Below, piece by piece: positions 8,247 to 17,300 of a DNA stretch of 37,707 bases; position 1 is the first letter of the stretch; every line of letters starts with the position of its first letter. The position numbers and the translations under genes are program-made. Origin of the DNA: UBA965 sp046303375 (GTDB taxonomy: Bacteria > Chloroflexota > Chloroflexia > Chloroflexales > Roseiflexaceae); the NCBI GenBank assembly GCA_046303375.1, contig JBKCGB010000172.1, positions 1-37,707 of the forward strand, given 5' to 3'. A model generated the notes under the pieces. It was given only the letters and a program-made list of their open reading frames with translations, made no database searches and had not been told where the DNA came from.

Positions 8247-8561
8247 ATGCCGTATTCGCGGACAATTTTCGAACGGATTAGTGAACAACTACCGACTGCG
8301 CCGACCAAGCGCATGTTTGGGGGCATCGTCTTTTTTGTGCGTGGGCACATGCTGGTTGGGGTGTTTGGCGACGCCATGATGGTGCGGGTAGGGGTGACAC
8401 GGGCCCAGCAGTTGCTTACACGCCCCGGTGTGTCACCCCTTGCCAAAGACCCACGTCGCATGCAAGGTTTTATCAAAGTCGATGAGGCATTCATCGACCG
8501 CGAAGATGATTTCCTGGCACTCATCGCAGATGCGATGGCCTGGAATGCACAGTTGGCATAA
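8247..8561 (+). CDS. TfoX N-terminal domain protein
   Basis: This 104-aa protein matches the TfoX N-terminal domain family (PF04993). It has a short N-terminal helix, a KRMFGGIVFFVRGHMLVGVF hairpin with the family MFGG signature, then VGVTRAQQLL and a C-terminal helical end. The length is normal for the single-domain family; the C-terminal domain of Haemophilus TfoX (Sxy) is absent. TfoX itself is a competence regulator, but stand-alone N-domain proteins such as this are widespread and uncharacterised, so competence cannot be assumed. It lies 118 nt after the second STAND gene and ends just before the hairpin at 8568-8610. Confidence 0.8.
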   Translation: MPYSRTIFERISEQLPTAPTKRMFGGIVFFVRGHMLVGVFGDAMMVRVGVTRAQQLLTRPGVSPLAKDPRRMQGFIKVDEAFIDREDDFLALIADAMAWNAQLA

Positions 8562-8567
8562 TCAATT

Positions 8568-8610
8568 ACACCAATCCCCCCTGTCGCTCTGCGCCCGGGG
8601 GGCTTGGTGT
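8568..8610. terminator. Hairpin terminator between convergent genes
   Basis: ACACCAA (8568-8574) pairs with TTGGTGT (8604-8610), and CCCCCC (8576-8581) with GGGGGG (8597-8602). There is one T/C mismatch between the two blocks and a 15-nt loop. The TfoX stop is 6 nt to the left and the stop of the 1,908-aa gene lies 1 nt to the right. The minus-strand side is followed by a moderately T-rich stretch (TGTAATTGATT), so it best serves the long operon. It probably works on both strands. Confidence 0.7.
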
Positions 8611-8611
8611 G

Positions 8612-9370
8612 TTATGGTGTGGGCGGTGTGGTTGCAGAAGGCACCGGTGTATCGGTCGGTACTGGTGAATTGGTGTGCGATGGTGTAATGGTCGGCGACG
8701 GTGTAATGGTGGGAGTAAACGTATAGGTGCTGGTTGGCGTATTCGTACGTGTGTTCGTGCGTGTTTTGGTATGAGTGGCACTCCTGGTGGGGGTGCGTGT
8801 AATTGATGGTGTGCGCGAGCGTGTGCGACTCACGGTAATTGAGCTTGTACGGGTACTCGATCGTATTGCTGTTGCCGTGTGTGGTAACGGGTATGCTGAC
8901 ATAGTAGGAGTGAGTGCGTCTGATGTTGCAGTCAAAGCCGCTGCTCGCGTTTCGGTGGGAATCGCAATCACCGTTTGTGTCTTGGCCTGATTGGATGCTG
9001 CAGTTGCCGTGAATGCGACTGAAGTCATGGTTTGCGCACCGTGAATTGGGCTCAAAATGACCATCATCGTGCGTGTAATCATGAGTGGTGTACTTGTCGG
9101 CGAAAGCGTGCGCGTGGGTGAAAGCGTTGCAGTCGCTGGTCGTACCGATGTGTTGGTTGCATTGCGCGTGCCTGATGGAGTGCGGGACATGGTCACACTG
9201 CGTGTGGGCGATGCAGTCAGCGTCATCGTCGGATATTTGGGCATGGTCGCCGTCATACTCGCTGGGAGCCGTGTTTTGGTGGCTGCGTTGGTACTGGTCC
9301 GGCTTGCAGTTACCGTACGACTAAAAGTGGGCGTCGGTGAACGAGATCCTGCTACCACTGTGAGTGTGGC
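8612..9370 (-). repeat. Low-complexity Thr/Ser/Pro/Arg-rich tail of the 1,908-aa protein
   Basis: The last about 240 residues are dominated by short units such as SRTPS, TPTRS, TRTNT and TPTIT. The middle is rich in Arg and Lys (TKTRTNTRTNT), and the final 35 residues are neutral TPTITPSPT-type. Such tails often span the cell wall and carry O-glycans in Chloroflexota and other monoderms. The basic part is less usual. Confidence 0.75.
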
Positions 9371-12300
9371 GACCCGTTGCTCAGGTGATGTCGCATTGTA
9401 GAGTTGGGTGATGTGCGCATGTGTGAGCGGTGCATTGTAGAGCATGATATCATCCACAAACCCACTAAAGCCTTTGGTATTGAGGATGCTTTGGCCAATC
9501 ACCGTGTGACTCACTGCACTATAGGTCACATTTGTTTGCGTTGCAACTGGCATCCCATTGATGTACAACGTCACGCTACGCGCAGTTGCGTCGTAGCTAC
9601 ACGTGATGTGGTGCCAGGCGCGTGCCATCGGAGTGCTGGTCTGGATACTCTGATTGGCAATCCGACAGAAGATGCGTTGATCGTTGGTAAAGCCGACTTC
9701 CACACTTGTGGTATCACTGGTACCATGCCCGACGACTACCATCGGATTGTTGCTTGTGCGGGCATATACCCATGCCGCAATGGCAAATCCACGTGTGCCA
9801 GGCCAGGTTTCACTAAAGCGGAGTCTGCTTTCACCGTTCATTTCAATGGCGTGCGCATTGTGGTTGCTTAGCGGCATAGTGGGACACTGTGCGAGTGTGG
9901 TGCACGTCAATGTGCTTTGATTGCTACTGCGACTCTGCAGTTGCTGATATTCAAACTCAGTGGTCAGGAGTGGGTTGGTCGCATCAAGCGTCTGGTAGGT
10001 GGTCAGTTCGCTGGTAAGCTCACGCTCATAAATGGCTAAGCCGTCAATACTACCACGTAGTCCTTCGGCACTGTCGTTGCGCCAACCAATGCTTAGTGGC
10101 GCAGCAGTTGTCTGGAGTGATGCAACACTGCGATCCTGGGCAATGATGACACCGTCACGATAGATACGGCGGATGAGTGTGGTGGTATTGAACGTACACG
10201 CATAGTGATGCCATGCAGTATCGGTGTACCACATACCACTGCGTAAATCATCCCCAAAAAAGTTACAAAATACACGGTTGGTTGCATCAATACCCACGGT
10301 TAAGTGCCTGCGTAATGCGGGTTGACCGTAGCTGAGGGCCACATCTGCCTGATTGATACGATCACGGCGCATCCAGAAGCTTACGGTGAACGATTTGTTA
10401 GCCAGCGCCAGTGTGTGATTGCTCACCAGTTCATCGCCGAATCGGTCATCGAACCACGCCGCGCTCCCACGCACCCCGTCTGTGATTGTCAGCGGACATG
10501 TCGAGCGCGGTGTGCAGGTCAATACTCCAGTACTTGTGTTCCAGCTTGTTGCGGGAACCATGTCACTGGCTGTAAACCAACCAATTTGATTGGTGGTCAC
10601 GTCGCCTGCGATGGCGACGCTGGTTGGGGTGGCACTGGCTGCGCGGGTGGCGCTGGGAATAATCGTTGCACGCGGCACACTGTTGTTGCTCAGTAACGCA
10701 ATTGTGTGGTGTTTGGCATAAATCGCCACCACGTTGTTGGCCGCATTATGCACGCTGAGCGCACTACTCGTACCACTCGGTACATCCCCCCATGCCACCA
10801 CGGTGCCATCGGTGCGTAATGCTAGCGAAAAGGTATCTCCGGCAGCAATTGCATACACGTTGGACTGCGCCGCATACGGTACATCTGCTTGCCCAAAGTC
10901 CTGGTTGTCGCCATCTGCCCCCCAGGCTAGTACGGCCCCGCGGCTGGTGAGTGCGAGTATGTGGTGATCGCCGAGTGCAATGTCACTTATTGTGGTTGCA
11001 CTGCTTGGAATCTGTGTGATACCACTGCTCACATCATCACCCACAATTGCAATACTCCCGTTATCGTAGAGGATTGCACCATGTGTCTGATTGGCTGCCA
11101 CATGGATGATGGGGCGTGTATTGGGGATGGTGAATTTGTTTGACCACGCCTCACCTGCACTGTTGATAATCATCACGTGGTCGGCGTACGCGGTGATTTC
11201 GGTGGCTGTACTCCGCATATGATCGGGGATGACTGGTGCCTGCGGTCCCCATGTCAGTACCCGGCGGTTACGCGTAAGCGCCACGCCAAAGTCGCCCATG
11301 GCCACTTGTGCAATGTTGCCTGTGCTGGTAATGGCGCTAGTCAGTGCCGTATTGACCACACCTGAACCAGTTGGAAAGGTGATGACCCCACTACTGGTCA
11401 AGAGTGCCATGGTATCGCTTCCAATTGCAATCTGGTTGATGTTTGCCTGGTTTTGGCTGAGATTGCCGCTGAGTGTCCCCCAGCTATTTGTGGTGCCTTG
11501 GAACGGACTCTGCGACATGTCAGGGATACCACTGATTTGGCGTGGAATTTCGAGTTGGCGATAGTCGTTGCGCCCCCACGCCATCAACCTTCCGTCTTCA
11601 GTAATGGCATACGACGTGTTACGCCCTGCAGCCAGCGCAGCAATGCGCCCCAAGTTACTGGGGATGGTGGTAGCGCCAGCGGCTCCGTCACCCCACGCTA
11701 CCACATTCCCGTCTCGTGTGAGTGCGAGCGCATGGGTTGGCCCCGCATCAATTGCAATCACATTGACGGCACCTACTGGGATACTCTGTTGCCCATGGGT
11801 ATTGTTGCCCCAGACGCGAATACTCCCGTCGGCGCGCAGTGCCATGCTGTAGTTGCCTCCGGCAGCAATGGCGATGGCTGGTGTTGAGTCACCTGGAATG
11901 GTGATTTGGCCATCCGTATTGTCACCCCAACCAACAATGCTACCATCAGCCTTGAGCGCAAGGCTGTGTGTGGCTCCTGCAGCCACAGCAATCACTCCGC
12001 TAAGGCCAACAGGTATGGTGGTTTGTCCTGCGCCATTTGCGCCCCATGCGTGTACTGCGCCACTCGTTGACAGTGCTACCACATGTGCGTCGCCGGCCGC
12101 AATTGCGCGCATCGGCGGTAATCCGACAGGAGTGGCACTGATTCCGTCGCCCCATGTGGTGACCACACCGAGATCATTGAGTGCCACATGGAACTGATTA
12201 CCGCTGGCTACGGCCATGATATTGCTGAGAGCAGGCATGGCAAGTTGATTACTCGCGTCATTGCCCCATACCACCACATTACCATCCACGGTTGCAAGTG

Positions 12301-14338
12301 CACTCTCGCTCCCTGCAGCCACTCGGGTAAAGCGCATGTTGCGCTGCTCACGGGTGGGTTGTGGCGTAGGTGCCACAAATGCGGCACTATTGGGGACTAA
12401 TGCCACGCTAAAGTTGCTCCCACCAGCCAGCATCAGCACACGTGTCAGCGCCGGTGGGATAGTGGTTTGATTGTTTGTGTCGAGCCCCCATGCCACTGGT
12501 TGGCCAGTTGCATCAATTGCTAACAGATGATTGAATCCGGCATCGACATGTTGGTAAATGCCAGTCGGCACATTGCGTTGGTCATCGCTATTGAGTCCAA
12601 GCACTGTGACGCGCCCGTCACGGTGCAAAAACATACTATTTGCATTGCTGGCTGCCACATCGACCACGTTGCTGAGTGGTGGGAGTGTCAACTGTCCAAA
12701 GCTGTTACTGCCCCATGTAAAAATTTCACCGTTGCGCAATAATGCCAGGTTGTGAAAGTAGCCACTCGCTATTTTTTGTACCCCGGCAACTTTTGGTACC
12801 GTAATCTGACCAGCACTATTGTCGCCCCACCCCACCAATGTGCCATCATTTTGGAGTGCAATGGTATGCCGTGCACCCGCACTGATTTGCACAATCGGTT
12901 TGAGTCCAGTAGGTACTTGCAGTTGGTTGAAGGTATTGTCACCCCATACAATTACCTCACCATTTGCGCGTAGTGCCACACTATGGTTGCCACCGGCGGC
13001 TACGGCTACTACACGCATGGGGTCATCTGCAACACGTACATCATCGAGGGTTGTTGGTATCGTGCTTTGCCCATACATGTTGTCGCCCCATGCCACCACC
13101 ACACTGTCGTTGCGCAGCGCTACCACATGGTAGCGACCCGCAACGATTTGGATCACGGTGCCATCACGGGCGTTACTTGGAATGGTGGTGATATCGCTAT
13201 CGTCACCCCATGCCACCACATTCCCCATCTGTGTAAAGCGTTCGACAGCCAGGGTATCTAACTGCAGACTCGTAGTGGCGGTGGGTAGGAGACTGATTGC
13301 TGCATAACTCAGTGCGACACCACAGCTGTGGTTGCGATGCATCCCCAATGTGACAATCCGCGCATCGGGGAGTGTCGGTGCTTGCTGTGTGTAATAGGGG
13401 ATTGTGAGCGCCACCCCACTGCGGCGTACGAGTGCTATTCCCCATTTGGCACTTGCGACTTCGATGATGCCAGTCATATTTGGTACCACGAGATATTTTG
13501 CGCCACCCTCGTCGAGTCGGGTCGCGCCACTCACTGCACTAATATCAAGATTGTCGACAGCACCCCAGACAATGAGTGTGCCATTCGGATTGAGTGCCGC
13601 ATAGGTGTTGCCACTGGCAAATACCTGCACCATGTCGGTATGTGCTGCCGTAGGCACGGTGCGTGCACTCCCCCACTGGGTGATGTCGCCATTCGCACTC
13701 AACACCACACTACTGTCACTACCTGCAGCAACTGCAACGGCAGCCCGTGCCGCATTGCACAGTACTACGCCACCGCAGTTAAATTCACTTGGCACTGCAC
13801 GTTGCGCTGTCGTGCCACCAGCAACAATGATGCCGCCGCCATTCCGCAAGAGCACCACATGGGCATCACCACTCGCAATTTGCACGATATTACTAAAGCT
13901 GCGTCCTTGTTTGAGCACATTTGCATGCCCCCAAATAGTAACATTCCCTGTTGCATTCAATGCTGCACTATGTGTGATACCCGTGGTGACTTGGACCACA
14001 TTACTCAAGGTGCGGGGAATGGTGAGCTCTCCGTTGAGGTTGATTCCCCACCCTACTACCGTGTTATTTGCCGTAATTGCGAGTGCGTGATGGTCGTTCA
14101 CTGCAAGTTGCTTGACACCACTCTGGGTGCTCACCGGCAGGCGATGCAAGTTTCCACTACTAATCCCCCAAGGAATCGCCTGACCACGAAATGGCGGGGC
14201 AACGATACCGGCAGTCGGTAGTGCGACATCACGTGGTGTAGCCGCCATCGTAGACTGGCGATAGATGGTGGTACTAACCAGGATTACCATGCAGACGATA
14301 GTAATCGCCACCCAAGAGATACGCTGATAGGTATTCAT
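8612..14338 (-). CDS. Secreted RCC1-propeller/LamG protein (1,908 aa), partner of the giant protein
   Basis: This is an exported protein of unknown function. Residues 8-29 form a hydrophobic signal or anchor segment (WVAITIVCMVILVSTTIY). From about 53 to 1222 there are RCC1-like units of the type AAGxxHxxALxxDGxVxxWGxNxxGQxxIP. I count 28, falling into four groups of seven, so four consecutive seven-bladed propellers are likely. Two LamG (concanavalin A-like jelly-roll) domains follow at about 1250-1455 and 1460-1654, each with a C-x5-C motif ahead of its core strands. A basic Thr/Ser/Pro-rich tail of about 240 residues ends the protein, without sortase motif or C-terminal membrane helix. Its ATG overlaps the stop of the giant gene (TAATG) and an AGGTGA ribosome site precedes it. 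RCC1 and LamG folds usually bind proteins or carbohydrates, so surface adhesion or scaffolding is the likeliest role. Confidence 0.85.
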   Translation of the reverse strand: MNTYQRISWVAITIVCMVILVSTTIYRQSTMAATPRDVALPTAGIVAPPFRGQAIPWGISSGNLHRLPVSTQSGVKQLAVNDHHALAITANNTVVGWGINLNGELTIPRTLSNVVQVTTGITHSAALNATGNVTIWGHANVLKQGRSFSNIVQIASGDAHVVLLRNGGGIIVAGGTTAQRAVPSEFNCGGVVLCNAARAAVAVAAGSDSSVVLSANGDITQWGSARTVPTAAHTDMVQVFASGNTYAALNPNGTLIVWGAVDNLDISAVSGATRLDEGGAKYLVVPNMTGIIEVASAKWGIALVRRSGVALTIPYYTQQAPTLPDARIVTLGMHRNHSCGVALSYAAISLLPTATTSLQLDTLAVERFTQMGNVVAWGDDSDITTIPSNARDGTVIQIVAGRYHVVALRNDSVVVAWGDNMYGQSTIPTTLDDVRVADDPMRVVAVAAGGNHSVALRANGEVIVWGDNTFNQLQVPTGLKPIVQISAGARHTIALQNDGTLVGWGDNSAGQITVPKVAGVQKIASGYFHNLALLRNGEIFTWGSNSFGQLTLPPLSNVVDVAASNANSMFLHRDGRVTVLGLNSDDQRNVPTGIYQHVDAGFNHLLAIDATGQPVAWGLDTNNQTTIPPALTRVLMLAGGSNFSVALVPNSAAFVAPTPQPTREQRNMRFTRVAAGSESALATVDGNVVVWGNDASNQLAMPALSNIMAVASGNQFHVALNDLGVVTTWGDGISATPVGLPPMRAIAAGDAHVVALSTSGAVHAWGANGAGQTTIPVGLSGVIAVAAGATHSLALKADGSIVGWGDNTDGQITIPGDSTPAIAIAAGGNYSMALRADGSIRVWGNNTHGQQSIPVGAVNVIAIDAGPTHALALTRDGNVVAWGDGAAGATTIPSNLGRIAALAAGRNTSYAITEDGRLMAWGRNDYRQLEIPRQISGIPDMSQSPFQGTTNSWGTLSGNLSQNQANINQIAIGSDTMALLTSSGVITFPTGSGVVNTALTSAITSTGNIAQVAMGDFGVALTRNRRVLTWGPQAPVIPDHMRSTATEITAYADHVMIINSAGEAWSNKFTIPNTRPIIHVAANQTHGAILYDNGSIAIVGDDVSSGITQIPSSATTISDIALGDHHILALTSRGAVLAWGADGDNQDFGQADVPYAAQSNVYAIAAGDTFSLALRTDGTVVAWGDVPSGTSSALSVHNAANNVVAIYAKHHTIALLSNNSVPRATIIPSATRAASATPTSVAIAGDVTTNQIGWFTASDMVPATSWNTSTGVLTCTPRSTCPLTITDGVRGSAAWFDDRFGDELVSNHTLALANKSFTVSFWMRRDRINQADVALSYGQPALRRHLTVGIDATNRVFCNFFGDDLRSGMWYTDTAWHHYACTFNTTTLIRRIYRDGVIIAQDRSVASLQTTAAPLSIGWRNDSAEGLRGSIDGLAIYERELTSELTTYQTLDATNPLLTTEFEYQQLQSRSSNQSTLTCTTLAQCPTMPLSNHNAHAIEMNGESRLRFSETWPGTRGFAIAAWVYARTSNNPMVVVGHGTSDTTSVEVGFTNDQRIFCRIANQSIQTSTPMARAWHHITCSYDATARSVTLYINGMPVATQTNVTYSAVSHTVIGQSILNTKGFSGFVDDIMLYNAPLTHAHITQLYNATSPEQRVATLTVVAGSRSPTPTFSRTVTASRTSTNAATKTRLPASMTATMPKYPTMTLTASPTRSVTMSRTPSGTRNATNTSVRPATATLSPTRTLSPTSTPLMITRTMMVILSPIHGAQTMTSVAFTATAASNQAKTQTVIAIPTETRAAALTATSDALTPTMSAYPLPHTATAIRSSTRTSSITVSRTRSRTPSITRTPTRSATHTKTRTNTRTNTPTSTYTFTPTITPSPTITPSHTNSPVPTDTPVPSATTPPTP
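10675..14182 (-). repeat. 28 RCC1-like units in four groups of seven
   Basis: Units of about 38-42 residues each end in a W-G strand and an IP turn. Group 1 spans about 13290-14182, group 2 12390-13265, group 3 11545-12340 and group 4 10675-11500. Linkers between groups 2 and 3 (with PTPQPTREQ) and between 3 and 4 mark the boundaries. Groups 1 and 4 both open with a WGxxSGNL strand. The count was made by eye from the W-G strands and includes five degenerate units. Confidence 0.7.
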
Positions 14339-17300
14339 TAGCGTTCACCTACCGGAGCCGCAGGCTCTGTGGCACCGGTCATCAACGGAATAAAGACTTG
14401 GCTGCGTGCGACGCGGCTGAAAAAGACCCCTGTTTTACTGGCAGTCCCCATGGCATTGCGTGCCGTGATTGTGTAGCGATACCGTCTGCCTGGCTGTATG
14501 CCGGTGACCGTCACAACCTGGCGCTGGACATCGCCGGAGGCAGGCAATACTAGGTCGGAATCGAGTGTGTACCGGAATGGTTTCCATTCCATCATCGTAG
14601 TCTGATATCCGAGCGCGATGATGTTGACGCTGTGTGGCACAGTCATGCGGTTGCGTCCCCAGATGGTGACGGTGCCATCACTCTGTACGGCGGCACTAGT
14701 GTAGGCGCCTGCACTGATGTAGACCACGTCCGTGAGTGTCGTCGGCACAGACGTTTGCCCAAACGTGTTGTCACCCCAGGCTAACACACTCCCGTCTGCG
14801 CGCAACGCGATAGTGTGTGCATAGCCAGTGGCGATTGCAATAATTGGCTCATCAGTGGGGGCTGGAATGGGCACGTTTGTTTGCCCACGGTTGTTGCGCC
14901 CCCACGCACTGACCCGCCCCGCATCATCGAGTGTGACGGTGAATCCATCACCGGCACTGACCTGGGTAATGTGTGTGGTATTACTAATGGCCTGGGTGGT
15001 GACTCCAGTGGTATCGGTCTGCCACGTGAGCACTTGACCCGTGTTGAGCAGGGCGACATTGTGTGTGCGACCAGCATCTATTTGCACGGCGGTCGTATTC
15101 CCGAGCGGGTACGTCAGCGTATCGGTGATGAGCTGCCCGACGCGCCCATCTCCCGTGATAAGTAACAGGCGGGCGTCGTCGGCGAGGATATCATCGGCGA
15201 GTGCAATGTGTTGCACGTTTTGGAGTTGGATGGCAGTTGAAATCGTGCTCCCCGCCGCAATCGGCCATAGGTTGACATCACCGTTGGCAAGCAGCGCAGC
15301 ACCGATATACGTGCCAACCGCCAGTTGTTGGATTTGTTGCCCGTGCAGGGCAGCTATGGTGGGGTGTTGTACGAGGTCGCTCGGATCGCCGTATGACCAG
15401 GTACCGACGGTGGTACTCACGTCATCGGCAGGAGGCATGTCGTCGCTGAATTCGACATCGACGGTGGTCGCCTCATAATTGCTCTTGAGTGCAAATTCGA
15501 TTTGTGCTGTCGTCGGCACAAAGGGTGGGCGATCTGCAACCCACTCGATTTGTGGCGCTGCGTGGGTCGGGTTGTCAAAGACATAACGGCTACTGACCAG
15601 CGTATTCCCTAGCGCATCTGCGGTGTAGAACTGTACATAGTAGATCCCCTTGTCGTATTTGGCGGGGTCAAATGGCAAGGCCCAGCTGTACACGTTGCTA
15701 CTCCGCCCACTCACAAAGCCTTGGATCTGCTGACTGCTGTTGGTGGCACGGGTGAGTGCTAACGGGAGCGTACGCACCAATACATCGTCTTTGTAGAGCT
15801 TGGCGAAGAGTTCAGGGGGAGTGGGACTTCCTTCGGCAATCGTCCCTGTAAACAGATTAAACTCCTGCGTAGCACTGATACTGCTGGTGCCTCGGGGAAT
15901 CACACTCAGGACAGGAGCCACAGTATCGATTTTGAGGCTGACGCGGCGCTGTGCACTGAGATTGCCGGCAGTATCACGGGCCCACATGCTGTAGGTGCGG
16001 ACTACACCATCCAGGTTTTCCGTGTTGCTGAGTGTGTACGCCCAGGTCGAGTTGATGGTGCGTGGTTGCGACTGCGAGGTGATACTCAGACGGCTCGACA
16101 CAAATGCTCCCAACGGTGAGGCGGTGCGATTACATGCGAGAATTGCCCATGTCCCGTTGACGGATTCGCCCACTAGTGTGGTGAGTGCACCATCGGGATG
16201 TACTTGAACGGGGGATGCTGTGGTGGCAATAGTGCCTTGTAACGCAGTTGTTGCCGTCGTATTGTTGTCACTGAATACAGCTACCAGATTGGTCATCGCC
16301 GCCCGTGTGGATGTGACCAGCGCTACGCGGGTGCCGGATGGTGAACGAAGCCATAATTCGACGTGTTGTGCACTCGCATGGCTGATGCGCACTTCCACCG
16401 CAATGTCAGTGACACGTGCTGTGGCAGGTGCTGTTTGGGGCAACGGGTAGACGGTGTAGTCACTGAAATTGAGCGCACTACATGGCTGTGCGTCAATCGG
16501 TGTGTTTAGTGTCTGTGTGGCCGTGTATGTCTGAGTGGTCGCTGTGACGGTTGCGGCATCGATGGTATCACACGCAATTTCACTTTCATCACAAACGGTC
16601 AATGTACTGATACTCGTGCTATCAGTGATGAGCCCACTCATCTGGATGCGATTGCCGCCGACGAGTGTACTGCGTGTGAGTGCAAGTGTGTTGGCATCGA
16701 GTACAAATATCGGCCGATCTGTATCGACGGGAGTGACATAATCACTGCTCCACAGACCAACTAATCCGTAGCGATCGGTGGCGCGTAGCCGGTATTTGAG
16801 CGATGTGCTTCCCGGCGGAATGACGAGAGCACATTGCCACTGATTACTTAAGTCCACACTGCAGAATTTGCGTTGGCTGAGACTCGTGTTGTTGTAGCCA
16901 TACATGATTTCGACACCACTGACAGGTGATTCATCGACCACCGTGCCCCGCAGCGTCGTGTTACCCACGCGTACCACTTGGTGCAGGGTGGGGGTGACGT
17001 GCGTAGGTGCTTGAGTATCGATGCGTACCGAGGCATTCAACCATTCAATGGTGCGATTGGTCAGCGGATTGTTTTGTGGATTTCGGTCTGTCAGGCGGAT
17101 TTCGACCTTGGCAATATCGCCGGTCGCAATCCGATCTTCGGCAATGGATTGCGCTTTGTCGATGTCAATGAGTCCGTTCAGTGTGACGGTATAGACGCCG
17201 TTGGCAGCGATGGGTGGAATTTGCAGGATGAGATAGTCGCGCAGCACAGCATCGCTGACGGTGTGGTAGGTGTAATTACCTCCACTGGTCACGTTGGCAT

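Noticed and set aside
8247..8561. Competence regulator TfoX/Sxy
   Set aside because: Only the N-terminal domain is present and no competence genes are nearby, so the gene name was not assigned.
10675..14182. Regularly spaced similar DNA words resembling a CRISPR-like or tandem repeat array
   Set aside because: The spacing is about 115-125 bp, the copies are diverged and in frame, and they encode RCC1 units.
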